From Pseudomonadota bacterium (GTDB lineage Bacteria > Pseudomonadota > Alphaproteobacteria > Dongiales > Dongiaceae), in assembly GCA_021792365.1 (NCBI GenBank), contig JAJYUT010000009.1, positions 1 to 64,000 on the forward strand: DNA of 64,000 nt, given 5' to 3'. The notes below the pieces were generated by a model. That model made no database searches. It saw only the letters and a program-made list of their open reading frames with translations, and was not told the DNA's origin. A program made the position numbers and the translations under genes. This document shows positions 55,254-63,785 of the stretch, one piece after another; the stretch's first letter is position 1, and every line of letters starts with the position of its first letter.

Positions 55254-55691
55254 CGGGCTGTCCGGCGCGCACCGATTGGCCGCTGCTCGGTTTCAGAACA
55301 GGTGCAATATTGCTGCCACCGCGCCTAGCACGATCAGGAGCAGGACCAACAGAACCGGCCAACCGGTGCGATTGCAGGACTCGATCGCCGCGAAACCCAA
55401 ATGCCGCCACAGCCGCGGGCGCATCGGGCCAGCTGGGGCGAGCGCTTGCGCACTGCGCGATAGTCCTCGTCGTTTTGGAGCTCCAGGTAGGCCTCACACG
55501 CGGCGATCGCCGATCGACCAGCGTTCACCAAGCACGGCGATGTCTCGAGTTTCAAGCTGATCGAGAGACCAGCTCGCGACCACGCGATCCGAAAGCGTGT
55601 GCAGCACAAGTGAGCTTTCGGCAAAGAACAGCCGCACGCTCTGCCTCGCTGGTTTTGTTGCGAAGATACCAACCCTGAATGTCGAGACCGC
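55254..55691. other. Gene-poor region after the beta-lactamase gene
   Basis: 438 bases without a gene I can support. On the minus strand two frames give short protein-like stretches, for example ESSLVLHTLSDRVVASW followed by SLDQLETRDIAVLGERW, but these lack convincing starts. They could be remnants of a decayed small gene. Codon use is less GC3-rich than in neighbours. Confidence 0.4.
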
Positions 55692-56756
55692 TCATGTCGC
55701 GTCGCACACCTTGCGCAGGGCCTGCCACTCGGCGTCGCTCATGGCGGGCGCGCCGGTCGGCGGCTGCTGCGTGGCGGCGATGCGCGCGGCGAGATCGGGA
55801 TGGCTGGAAAGGAACTCGGGCAGGCGGCCGAACGCACCCGTGCGCATGTCCTCCTTGATCACGCCGAAGAACGCCGCCATGCCGTCGGCGCGGATGCCGG
55901 CCCGTTGCAGCAGGGCGATGCCGCGCGCATCGGCCTCGCGCTCCATCTCGCGGCTGTAGGACAGGGCAAGCGCAAGCTGGCCGAGGCTGGCGAGCGAGGA
56001 ATCTCCGAAGATGAGCGAGACGACGACACCCAGGCCCAGTTGATGGATGAAGCCGCGCATCGGGTGGTTCAGCTCCACATGTCCCATTTCGTGGGCCAGC
56101 ACGCCGGCCACCATTTCCGGATTGCGCGCCCGCTCGATCAGGCCGGAGAAGACGACGATGCGGTGGCCCGGCACCGCGAAGGCGTTCGGGTCGCCCTCCT
56201 TGCGCACGAACAGCTTCACCTTGCGCGCCGGGTCCTGCTCCGGCCAAAGGCGGTCGCCCAGAGCCTGGAGCGCGCGCAGCCCCTCCTCCCCCGTGCAGCG
56301 CGTGCGTTCCGGGAACATCAGCGATTCGACTTGCGCTCCGATGCGGTCCTCCCAGGCAAAGGGGATCCAGGTCGCGATGGCGATGGTGGCACGGCTCCAG
56401 CCGAGATAGAGCCCCGCCAGCACGGTGACGCCGACGGCGCCCCACAGCAGGAATCCCCGGAGCAGGCCCGCCAGCTCCCGTGCGCGCCAGCGGCGCAGCG
56501 CCGGCTGTTGCGTGAGCAGCGCGTCGAGCTGCGCGCCCGGCGCGATCTCCAGCCGCGCCGCATCGTCGGAGTCGAGCCGCAGCATATAGGCGCCGCTGAC
56601 CGCGTTCTGGTCCGCGACCCGCACGTGCGACAGCGGCCAGACCGCGATCGTCGCGTTCCGCTCGTCGAAAATGCCGATCTCCGCCGTTCCGATCGCGAGC
56701 CGGACGGCATGCGGCTTGGCGACCCTGCCGTCGAAGAACCGGTGCAGCTCGCTCAT
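55692..56756 (-). CDS. M48 family metallopeptidase, membrane protein
   Basis: A 354-residue zinc peptidase of the HtpX/Oma1 kind. An N-terminal DUF-like domain (about 1-95) precedes a transmembrane helix (FLLWGAVGVTVLAGLYLGW), then the catalytic domain with AHEMGHVELNH (HExxH) and a downstream Glu in REMEREADARGIALL. The last ~20 residues hold a Pro-rich tail. It follows the DUF898 gene by 22 bases on the same strand, a recurrent pair. A role in membrane-protein quality control is possible; no substrate is known. Confidence 0.9.
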   Translation of the reverse strand: MSELHRFFDGRVAKPHAVRLAIGTAEIGIFDERNATIAVWPLSHVRVADQNAVSGAYMLRLDSDDAARLEIAPGAQLDALLTQQPALRRWRARELAGLLRGFLLWGAVGVTVLAGLYLGWSRATIAIATWIPFAWEDRIGAQVESLMFPERTRCTGEEGLRALQALGDRLWPEQDPARKVKLFVRKEGDPNAFAVPGHRIVVFSGLIERARNPEMVAGVLAHEMGHVELNHPMRGFIHQLGLGVVVSLIFGDSSLASLGQLALALSYSREMEREADARGIALLQRAGIRADGMAAFFGVIKEDMRTGAFGRLPEFLSSHPDLAARIAATQQPPTGAPAMSDAEWQALRKVCDAT

Positions 56757-56778
56757 GCCGATGGCGCTCGTCGCCCGC

Positions 56779-57957
56779 TCAGAAGAAGCCGGGATCGAAC
56801 GCCTCCAACAGCCCTTCGCCGAATTTCGGCCGGTCGAGGGAGGTCTGTTTCAGGCGCTCGACATCCAGTTCGCCGTGGATCGTCAGCCGGTTTGCGAAGA
56901 ACTTTAAGCTGCGATGCACCGCCACCGGCAGCCCGATTCCCAGCGTCAGGATCACCCACAGCAGGTTGCCCAGCCACAGGCTGACATAGCTCCAGGCCGT
57001 CACCTCGCTGGAGAAACGCAACTCGGCAAGCTGCAGGTTGTTGGCGATGGTGCGGAACCAGGCCGCCATGTAGTGGGCGAAGGCCAGGATGCCGATGACG
57101 GCGATTCCGAGATACCCCGCAACCACCACCCCGAAGATGAACTTGACGTAGAGCACGCCTTGCTCGGCGGTCAGGTTGGGCTCGCGCCCCATGATTTCGG
57201 CCTCCTCCATCTCGCGTTGGATGGGCGCGATCTGGTCCAGCGTGCCGGTCGCGCTCAGGTAGGCCCAGATGAGCCCGCCCCACAGGGCGATGCCGAGGAT
57301 CATGCCGATGAAGCCGAGCACGAAGGACAGGTAGAGCGGTTTGGCCGAGGCCTGGAGCGACGCCTTCGTGTTGCCGAAATAGCTGTTGTTGAAACGGTCT
57401 TCCGCGAGGCGCAGCGCGGTCCAGGGCGCGGCGAAATTCAGCGTGACGAGGTTGAGCAGCGTGAAGAGGAAGGCCTTCACGCCGTATCGCCAAGCCGACC
57501 CGGTCATGCCGCCGCGGATGCCGCACCACAGGGTGCGCGTGAGCCGGTAGTTCTGCGCGGCATACTGCGCGACGAAGATCAGATAGAGGATGAGCACGGG
57601 GAAGCCGATCTGGCCGATCAGCCCGAGCGTCGGGCCGAGCATGATCGTGGCGACCGCGAGCGCGATGAAGCCGATAATGTAGATGCCGACGACGATCAGG
57701 AATCCGGCGAACAGCTCCCCGCCGCGTCCCGTGTATTCGAAGCGCTGCCCCTGCAGCGTCGTGTGCGACCAGGCATAGCGCCGGAGGTTGGTCTTGCCCC
57801 AGAAGCGGTAGATGGTGAGCGTGATGATGCCGAGCAGCAGGTTCTTGATGAAGATCCAATAGAGTGCACCGATGGTCCCATCGTAGTGCAGCTTCTGCAC
57901 CGGCTGCTGCGCGCCCGGCCAGGACGCGGCCGCGACGACTCCGCCTCGATCGTTCAT
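56779..57957 (-). CDS. DUF898 (YjgN-like) membrane protein
   Basis: A 392-residue multi-pass inner-membrane protein. It shows the family pattern LHYDGTIGALYWIFIKNLLL, YRFWGKTNLRRYAWSHT, GRGGELFAGF and AQYAAQNYRLTRTLW. Ten or so hydrophobic segments are visible. The start is preceded by GGGGGG, and a longer frame lacks a site. It forms an operon with the M48 peptidase gene; the function of the pair is unknown. Confidence 0.88.
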   Translation of the reverse strand: MNDRGGVVAAASWPGAQQPVQKLHYDGTIGALYWIFIKNLLLGIITLTIYRFWGKTNLRRYAWSHTTLQGQRFEYTGRGGELFAGFLIVVGIYIIGFIALAVATIMLGPTLGLIGQIGFPVLILYLIFVAQYAAQNYRLTRTLWCGIRGGMTGSAWRYGVKAFLFTLLNLVTLNFAAPWTALRLAEDRFNNSYFGNTKASLQASAKPLYLSFVLGFIGMILGIALWGGLIWAYLSATGTLDQIAPIQREMEEAEIMGREPNLTAEQGVLYVKFIFGVVVAGYLGIAVIGILAFAHYMAAWFRTIANNLQLAELRFSSEVTAWSYVSLWLGNLLWVILTLGIGLPVAVHRSLKFFANRLTIHGELDVERLKQTSLDRPKFGEGLLEAFDPGFF

Positions 57958-58121
57958 GGAACCCCCCAGATTCGCGGCCGCGGCCGGCGATCGGTCGCGC
58001 TCTCCCGCCCATGCCCCCACGCGCAACACTAGAAATAAAACCTACCCCCTGCAAGCCGGCAATGCCTTGGTCGCGGGTGCCGCCGCGCGGGTTCACTCCG
58101 GCCGGGCGTCGGCGCCCTCGC

Positions 58122-58150
58122 TTGACTCCGCCCCGACCCTGTGAATACAT
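58122..58150 (+). promoter_or_regulatory. Promoter of the metZ riboswitch transcript
   Basis: TTGACT (58122-58127) and ATACAT (58145-58150) are 17 bases apart, with a TG three bases before the -10. Transcription would begin near 58157, just before the SAM-II aptamer. Confidence 0.65.
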
Positions 58151-58161
58151 GCGCGCGACCA

Positions 58162-58211
58162 CGTGGTGATTTGGACCGGATTGCGGCCACGTTAAACAAG
58201 CGGCTAAAAGG
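58162..58211 (+). promoter_or_regulatory. SAM-II riboswitch (metA/metZ type)
   Basis: The sequence fits the SAM-II consensus: CGTGG pairing with CCACG (P1), the GATTTG segment, TTGC, CACGTTAAA and the conserved GGCTAAAAGG 3' part that forms the pseudoknot. This aptamer binds S-adenosylmethionine and is known upstream of metA, metX and metZ in Alphaproteobacteria. Here it lies ~100 bases before metZ and is followed by an intrinsic terminator. Boundaries are from the core only. Confidence 0.9.
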
Positions 58212-58233
58212 ACCTGGCGATTCTCAAAGCGCG

Positions 58234-58266
58234 CCTCGACCTTGGTTCCGGTCGGGGTTTTTTATT
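58234..58266 (+). terminator. Intrinsic terminator between the SAM-II aptamer and metZ
   Basis: CCTCGACC pairs with GGTCGGGG (8 bp, one G-T) around an 8-base loop, followed by TTTTTTATT. It stands 22 bases after the aptamer and ~50 before metZ, so it probably acts as the expression switch through transcription attenuation. An antiterminator pairing is not obvious. Confidence 0.8.
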
Positions 58267-58316
58267 GCCTGGATTCCATCGGGATGCCCGTCCGGAATCC
58301 GGGGGGAGCCAGGAAC

Positions 58317-59516
58317 ATGCAGAGCTACGATCGCGAAATCCTGCCCGAATGGGGCATCGCCACCCAGATGGTGCATGGCGGACAGACCCGCTCGCACCAC
58401 GCCGAGACCGCCGAGACCATCTACATGACCTCCGGTTATGTCTATCGGTCGGCGGAGGAGGCCGAGGCCGCGTTCAACAATTCGCGCCCGCGCTTCGTCT
58501 ATGGCCGCTTCGGCAACCCGACCGTCTCGATGTTCGAGGAGCGCATGGCGCTGCTGGAAGGCGCCGAGGCCGCGCGCGCCACCGCCAGCGGCATGGCCGC
58601 GGTCTTCGCCTCTCTCGCCTGCCTCGTGAAGGCCGGCGACCGCGTGGTTGCATCCGATGCCCTGTTCGGCTCCTGCAACTACATCGTCCAGGAGATTCTG
58701 CCCAAGTGGGGCGTGGAGACCGTCTCGGTCGACGGCCGCGACCTCGACCAGTGGCGCAAGGCGCTGTCCAAGCCGACAAAGGCCGTCCTGCTCGAGACGC
58801 CCTCCAACCCGAGCTTGCGGCTGGTGGATCTCGAGGCGGTGTGCGACCTCGGCCACGCCGCCGGCGCGCAGGTCATCGTCGACAACGTGTTCGCGACCCC
58901 GCTGTTGCAGCGTCCGCTCGCGTTCGGCGCCGATATCGTGGTCTATTCCGCGACCAAGCACATCGACGGCCAGGGCCGCTGCCTCGGCGGCGTCATCCTC
59001 GGCACCGCCAAATACATCAATGAGACCTTGCAGCCTTTCATCCGCCACACCGGGCCGAGCCTGAGCCCGGTCAACGCCTGGATCCTGCTCAAGGGCCTGG
59101 AGACGCTCGACCTGCGCCTGCAGCGCCAGTGCGAGAGCGCGGAGAAGATCGCCAAGGAGCTGCAGGGCCACCCCAAGCTCAACCACGCGCACTATCCGAC
59201 GCTGGCGAACTTCCCGCAGGTGGAGCTGGCGCGCCGGCAGATGAAATCCGGCGGCAGCATGGTGAGCCTGGATTTGGAGGGCGGCAAGGAAGCGTCGTTC
59301 CGCTTCCTCGACGCGCTGAGGCTGGTGCTGATCTCCAACAATCTCGGCGATTCGAAATCGATGGCGACGCATCCCGGGACCACCACGCACCAGCGCCTGA
59401 CGCCCGAGCAGAAGATCGCACAGGGCATCACGCCGGGACTGGTCCGCCTGTCGATCGGCCTCGAGGACGTGAAGGACCTTCTCGCCGACGTCCGGCAAGC
59501 GCTGGACGCGGCATAG
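58317..59516 (+). CDS. metZ: O-succinylhomoserine sulfhydrylase
   Basis: PLP enzyme of the Cys/Met metabolism family that forms homocysteine from O-succinylhomoserine and sulfide. The 399-residue protein contains TIYMTSGYVYRSAEEAE, the FVYGRFGNPTVSMFE motif, and the PLP lysine in YSATKHIDGQGRCLGG (Lys214). The C-terminus has ATHPGTTTHQRLTPEQK and LVRLSIGLED. The ATG behind AGGA is chosen over upstream in-frame Met codons, which lie in the terminator region. Expression should respond to SAM through the upstream riboswitch. Family secure; direct sulfhydrylation is the best fit. Confidence 0.95.
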   Translation: MQSYDREILPEWGIATQMVHGGQTRSHHAETAETIYMTSGYVYRSAEEAEAAFNNSRPRFVYGRFGNPTVSMFEERMALLEGAEAARATASGMAAVFASLACLVKAGDRVVASDALFGSCNYIVQEILPKWGVETVSVDGRDLDQWRKALSKPTKAVLLETPSNPSLRLVDLEAVCDLGHAAGAQVIVDNVFATPLLQRPLAFGADIVVYSATKHIDGQGRCLGGVILGTAKYINETLQPFIRHTGPSLSPVNAWILLKGLETLDLRLQRQCESAEKIAKELQGHPKLNHAHYPTLANFPQVELARRQMKSGGSMVSLDLEGGKEASFRFLDALRLVLISNNLGDSKSMATHPGTTTHQRLTPEQKIAQGITPGLVRLSIGLEDVKDLLADVRQALDAA

Positions 59517-59630
59517 GGAAAGAAAGAGGCGCCGCTCTCACGCGCGGGAGAGGATGTTTCCCAGCGGAGATCTTGTAGTCCGCACGGCAGATGCACGCAC
59601 CAGACGCGCTTTACTGCGCCGGCTGCCGGC

Positions 59631-59792
59631 TTACTGCCGGTCCCCGCGCGGAAACTCGTCGTTGGCGGGCTTCTGCGACACGCCGATTTGCTTCAGCCAC
59701 CGCTGCTCGATCGCCCGCTGGATGCGCTCGGGCTCCTCACCCTCCGTCGGGCGGGCAAGCCAGGTCGCTTCGTCCTGAGTATAGGGCCACAT
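59631..59792 (-). CDS. Small hypothetical protein
   Basis: A 53-residue protein starting MWPYTQDEATWLARPTEG, with AAGGA 8 bases before the ATG. It is charged and probably helical (EPERIQRAIEQRWLKQIG), with a polar tail. I recognise no domain. It lies between metZ and ecm, convergent with metZ. The ribosome-binding site and amino-acid make-up favour a real gene, but proof is lacking. Confidence 0.5.
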   Translation of the reverse strand: MWPYTQDEATWLARPTEGEEPERIQRAIEQRWLKQIGVSQKPANDEFPRGDRQ

Positions 59793-59901
59793 GGTCCACG
59801 TCCTTCCGTGACGCGCAGGCGGTCGCTGGCCCTGAATCGCGATTTTATTGCTGCGCTGCGTGACCACTATCTTGTTATTTCGCTGTTGTATTTCAAATGA
59901 A

Positions 59902-59981
59902 TTTTGCAATGCAGCATGGCAGGGGGGGTCGCTGCTGCGCTGGACGGGCGGAACGATCCGCCTCTATATTGCATTGCAAAA
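59902..59981. promoter_or_regulatory. 12-bp inverted repeat before ecm
   Basis: TTTTGCAATGCA (59902-59913) and TGCATTGCAAAA (59970-59981) are perfect complements 56 bases apart, the right copy overlapping a TATATT -10-like element. The TTGCAA core matches sites of RamB/ScfR-family regulators of short-chain acyl-CoA metabolism. It is the probable control region of ecm. Confidence 0.55.
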
Positions 59982-60019
59982 CGTGGCCTTTAGGGCCGGA
60001 CGTGAGGTCAGGGGCGCCG

Positions 60020-62029
60020 ATGGACCGGGAAAGATTGCCGCAGACTGAGACCCGCAGGGAGCAACCGAGGGACCAACCCTGGCTGTTCCGCACCTATGCC
60101 GGCCATTCCTCCGCCGCCGCTTCCAATGCGCTCTACCGCACCAACCTCGCGCGCGGGCAGACCGGCCTCTCCGTCGCCTTCGACCTGCCGACCCAGACCG
60201 GCTACGACCCCGACCACCCCCTCGCCAAGGGCGAGGTGGGCAAGGTCGGCGTGCCCATCAGCCATCTCGGCGACATGCTGGCGCTGATGGACGGCCTGCC
60301 GCTCGACCGCATGAACACCTCGATGACGATCAACGCGACGGCGCCGTGGCTGCTCGCGCTCTACATCGCCGCTGCGGAGAAGCAAGGGGTCGACCGCGCG
60401 CTGCTGCAAGGCACGGTACAGAACGACATCATCAAGGAATACCTCTCGCGCGGCACCTACATCTTCCCGCCGGAGCCGAGCCTCAAGCTCACCGCCGACG
60501 TCATCGCCTTCACCTATCGCGAGGTTCCCAAGTGGAACCCGACCAATGTCTGCTCCTACCACCTGCAGGAAGCGGGCGCGACACCGGAGCAGGAATTGGC
60601 CTACGCGCTGGCGACCGCCATTGCCGTGCTCGACCGCGTGAAGCCGCGCGTGCCAGCGGAGGACCTGCCGCAGGTGGTCGGGCGGATCAGCTTCTTCGTC
60701 AATGCCGGGCTGCGCTTCATCACCGAGTTGTGCAAGATGCGCGCCTTCACCGAATTGTGGGACGAGATCACGCGCGAGCGCTACGGCGTCGCCGACCCGA
60801 AGCTGCGCCGCTTTCGCTACGGCGTGCAGGTCAATTCCCTCGGCCTCACCGAGCAGCAGCCCGAGAACAACGTCTATCGCATCCTGCTGGAGATGCTGGC
60901 CGTCACCTTGAGCAAGGATGCGCGCGCCCGCGCCGTGCAGCTGCCGGCCTGGAACGAGGCGCTGGGCCTGCCGCGCCCCTGGGACCAGCAATGGTCGCTG
61001 CGCCTGCAGCAGATCCTCGCCTTCGAGACCGACCTGCTCGAATACGACGACATCTTCAACGGCTCCAAGGTGATCGACGCCAAGGTCGCAGACCTGAAGC
61101 AGGCGGCGCGCGAAGAGCTCAAGCACATCGCGGAGATGGGCGGCGCGGTCGCCGCGATCGATTCCAGCTACATGAAGCAGCGTCTGGTCGAATCCAATGC
61201 GCGCCGCGTGGCGGCGATCGAAGCTGGCGAGCAGGTGGTGGTCGGCGTCAACCGCTACACCGACAGCGCGCCTTCGCCGCTCACCGCCGGCAGCGATGGC
61301 GGCATCCTCAGCATCGACGAGGCCGCCGAGACCGAGGCCATCGAGCGCCTCGAGGCCTGGCGCGCCGGCCGCGACGAGAAGGCCGTGAAGGCCGCGCTGG
61401 CGCGGCTGGAAGATGACGCGCGCATGGGCCAGAACATCATGCCCGCCTCGATTGCCTGCGCCCATGCCGGCGTCACCACCGGCGAATGGGCAGCCGCCCT
61501 GCGCCAAACCTATGGCGAATACCGCGCGCCGACCGGCATTTCCCGCGCCGCCTCCAACGCGCCGCATCTCGACCTCGACGCCGTGCGCGCGCGGGTCGAA
61601 GCCGTCTCGGCAAAGCTCGGCCGGCGCATCAAGATCCTGGTCGGCAAGCCCGGCCTCGACGGCCATTCCAATGGGGCGGAGCAGGTCGCCGTGCGCGCCC
61701 GCGATTGCGGCATGGACCTTGTTTATGACGGCATCCGCTTTACCCCGGAGGAGATCGTCCAGGCGGCGCAGGAGCAAGGCGTGCACGTCATCGGCCTCTC
61801 CATCCTCTCCGGCTCGCATGTCACGCTGGTGAAGGACGTTCTGGACCGCCTGCGCGCCGGCGGCCTCGACGTGCCCGTGGTGGTGGGCGGCATCGTGCCG
61901 CCGGAGGATGCCGAGCGCCTGAAGGCGCTGGGAGTCGCGCGCATCTACACGCCCAAGGACTACGACATGTGCCGCATCATGGGCGAGATCATCGACTTGG
62001 TCGAAGCCGCCCACGCACGCGCGGCGTGA
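60020..62029 (+). CDS. ecm: Ethylmalonyl-CoA mutase (MeaA-type)
   Basis: B12-dependent mutase converting ethylmalonyl-CoA to methylsuccinyl-CoA, the step between ccr and mcd products. The 669-residue protein has a TIM-barrel domain (PWLFRTYAGHSSAAASNALY; SVAFDLPTQTGYDPDHPLAKGEVGKVG in part) and a C-terminal cobalamin domain with DxHxxG as DGHSNG near residue 547. The start follows AGGGG by 7 bases; the frame is open further upstream through the promoter. The barrel sequence and single-chain form match Ecm rather than methylmalonyl-CoA mutase. It neighbours bluB, which makes the B12 lower ligand. Confidence 0.95.
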   Translation: MDRERLPQTETRREQPRDQPWLFRTYAGHSSAAASNALYRTNLARGQTGLSVAFDLPTQTGYDPDHPLAKGEVGKVGVPISHLGDMLALMDGLPLDRMNTSMTINATAPWLLALYIAAAEKQGVDRALLQGTVQNDIIKEYLSRGTYIFPPEPSLKLTADVIAFTYREVPKWNPTNVCSYHLQEAGATPEQELAYALATAIAVLDRVKPRVPAEDLPQVVGRISFFVNAGLRFITELCKMRAFTELWDEITRERYGVADPKLRRFRYGVQVNSLGLTEQQPENNVYRILLEMLAVTLSKDARARAVQLPAWNEALGLPRPWDQQWSLRLQQILAFETDLLEYDDIFNGSKVIDAKVADLKQAAREELKHIAEMGGAVAAIDSSYMKQRLVESNARRVAAIEAGEQVVVGVNRYTDSAPSPLTAGSDGGILSIDEAAETEAIERLEAWRAGRDEKAVKAALARLEDDARMGQNIMPASIACAHAGVTTGEWAAALRQTYGEYRAPTGISRAASNAPHLDLDAVRARVEAVSAKLGRRIKILVGKPGLDGHSNGAEQVAVRARDCGMDLVYDGIRFTPEEIVQAAQEQGVHVIGLSILSGSHVTLVKDVLDRLRAGGLDVPVVVGGIVPPEDAERLKALGVARIYTPKDYDMCRIMGEIIDLVEAAHARAA

Positions 62030-62072
62030 GTGATGTCTGACCGCACGAAAGAGATTCTAACCAAGCGAAATT

Positions 62073-62270
62073 CCCCTTCCCCCCTTGTGGGGGAAGGATG
62101 CGAAGCCTTAGCGAACGAAGTGAGCTTAGGCGAAGCTGGATGGGGGGTGACGCGGCACGAACGTTCGAAGCGAAGCACCGCAAGACGCGCCCAGGCGCAT
62201 CATCACCTTTCGCCCAGCATCGTGCGGCGGCACCCCCCATCCCTACCTTCCCCCACAAGGGGGGAAGGGG
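62073..62270. repeat. 198-bp element with perfect 25-bp inverted ends (MITE-like)
   Basis: The left end (62073-62097, CCCCTTCCCCCCTTGTGGGG then GAAGG) and the right end (62246-62270) are exact reverse complements over 25 bases. Inside them GATGGGGGGTG and CACCCCCCATC also pair. Each end is itself a small hairpin. No ORF of note lies within. It fills the ecm-bluB gap and shares a motif with the repeat at 22.07 kb, suggesting a dispersed non-autonomous element. Confidence 0.8.
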
Positions 62271-62323
62271 CTCACTATGCGTGCTGACACGGCGGTGCAT
62301 TCCATGCGTGAAAGCTAGCCGCC

Positions 62324-62986
62324 ATGTTCCGCGAGATCGTCGCTTTCCGGCGTGCGCCGCAATTCAACGACCGCTTCCGCCACGATTTGCGCGAACTGCT
62401 GCGCTGGCGGCGCGACGTGCGCCGCTTCCGCACCGACCCGATTCCCGATTCGCTCGTGGAGGAATTGCTGGACCTCGCCTGCCTCGCGCCCTCGGTCGGC
62501 AATGCGCAGCCCTGGCGCTTCGTCATCGTGGACGACCTCGCCAATCGCACCGCAATCATCGCCAACTTCAACGCCGCGAACGAGCGCGCCCTCGCCGGCT
62601 ATCAGGGCGAGCGTGCGCGGCTCTATGCCAGCCTGAAGCTTTCGGGCCTGCAGGACGCGCCACGTCATCTCGCGGTGTTCTGCGAGGAAGGCACAAGCCA
62701 GGGCCAGGGCCTCGGCCGCCAGACCATGCCCGAGACCCTGCGCTATTCCGCTGTGCTCGCGGTCCATACGCTCTGGCTCGCCGCGCGCACCCGCGGCATC
62801 GGCATCGGCTGGGTTTCCATCCTCGATCCGGCCGCGGCCACCCGCCAGTTGCGCGTGCCGGAGGGCTGGTCACTGATCGCCTATCTCTGTGTCGGTTGGC
62901 CGGTGGAGGAGCACGACCAGCCCGAGCTACAACGCGCCGGCTGGCAAGCGCGTGAGGATGCTTGCCGCCAGGTGCTACAGCGTTAG
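62324..62986 (+). CDS. bluB: 5,6-dimethylbenzimidazole synthase
   Basis: Flavin-destroying enzyme that makes the lower ligand of cobalamin from FMN and oxygen. The 220-residue nitroreductase-fold protein shows RWRRDVRRFRTDPIPDSLVE, LACLAPSVGNAQPWRFVIV, DAPRHLAVFCEE and TRGIGIGWVSIL with the C-terminal LCVGWPVEEHDQPELQRAGW, all typical of BluB. It sits downstream of the B12-dependent mutase gene, separated only by the inverted-repeat element, so a functional link is likely. Secure. Confidence 0.95.
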   Translation: MFREIVAFRRAPQFNDRFRHDLRELLRWRRDVRRFRTDPIPDSLVEELLDLACLAPSVGNAQPWRFVIVDDLANRTAIIANFNAANERALAGYQGERARLYASLKLSGLQDAPRHLAVFCEEGTSQGQGLGRQTMPETLRYSAVLAVHTLWLAARTRGIGIGWVSILDPAAATRQLRVPEGWSLIAYLCVGWPVEEHDQPELQRAGWQAREDACRQVLQR

Positions 62987-63015
62987 AAAGGAAGCCAGCG
63001 GAAGCCGCCTGCCCG

Positions 63016-63699
63016 TCACTGCACGATCATGAGCTGATTGTCCCTGACCTGCCACTCGCTGAGACGGTCGAAAAACGCCATCCCGAGCACATTCGCGAGC
63101 GCGCCATCCACCGTAACCTTGGCGGGAACGTCGTCAATCACGATGGAACCGACCTGGAGCCGGTACAGGCGAACGCTGGCGGCCTTCTCCACACCTCGCC
63201 CCATCTGGACCTTCTGGTCGAAGGTCAACGAGGAGGGATCAAACCCGATGCGCCGCGCGTCCTCCAACGTCAGCACGATGTCCGCCACATCGGTATCCAC
63301 CACGAAATCCACGAAGGTATCGCCAATGTCGACGCGCGGATGAAAGCGGCCGTCATCGGCCCTGGCGAAACGCACGCCTTCGCCGCGATCGAAGCTGTCC
63401 ATCCTCGCGGCCGCCAGGAGCTGGAGGCTGCCCACGTAGATCTCCTTGTGGAACGATAGACCCATGGTCAGCAGCATGGCGGCGATCGGGCAGAATGACA
63501 TAAGCGCAGGTTCCCCCGACCGGATCTGAACGATCGCGTGCGCGACCATGAGCATGACGCCGATGAGCGCAAGCGCGGTGATCAAGGTAAAAAAGACGCC
63601 GTCCCCGATGAGCCCGGGCGCAAGCACTTGCACGGCAATGAGCGCCCCCGAGATGACGATGTACGGGACGGCAGCCCATAAGGTAAGCTTCCGTTGCAT
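63016..63699 (-). CDS. Retropepsin-like (clan AA) membrane protein with altered active site
   Basis: A 227-residue protein with three or so hydrophobic segments at the N-terminus (about residues 5-100) and a C-terminal single-domain aspartic-protease-like region (TIGR02281-type). Where active relatives have VDTGAS, this has FVVDTDVADIVL, so the DTG is DTD and the following Ser is lost. The rest of the fold (LTLEDARRIGFDPSSL, DDVPAKV, NVLGMAFFDRLSEWQV) is kept. It may be inactive or changed in function. Start supported by AGGGGCG upstream. A second related gene lies directly upstream. Confidence 0.82.
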   Translation of the reverse strand: MQRKLTLWAAVPYIVISGALIAVQVLAPGLIGDGVFFTLITALALIGVMLMVAHAIVQIRSGEPALMSFCPIAAMLLTMGLSFHKEIYVGSLQLLAAARMDSFDRGEGVRFARADDGRFHPRVDIGDTFVDFVVDTDVADIVLTLEDARRIGFDPSSLTFDQKVQMGRGVEKAASVRLYRLQVGSIVIDDVPAKVTVDGALANVLGMAFFDRLSEWQVRDNQLMIVQ

Positions 63700-63785
63700 G
63701 CAGCGCCCCTCCCGGCTCCCGGTTGCGCGACACTGCAATTGCAGCCAGCAGGGGTTAAGGTTCGGTTATTCTGGCCTGCCGTCGT

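Noticed and set aside
55334-55672. 112-codon minus-strand frame as a gene
   Set aside because: Cys/Arg/Ser-rich, no ribosome-binding site, no domain; other frames of the same DNA look equally protein-like.
59793-60019. Cobalamin riboswitch before ecm (or bluB)
   Set aside because: No B12-box or typical cobalamin aptamer sequence is seen in front of either gene.
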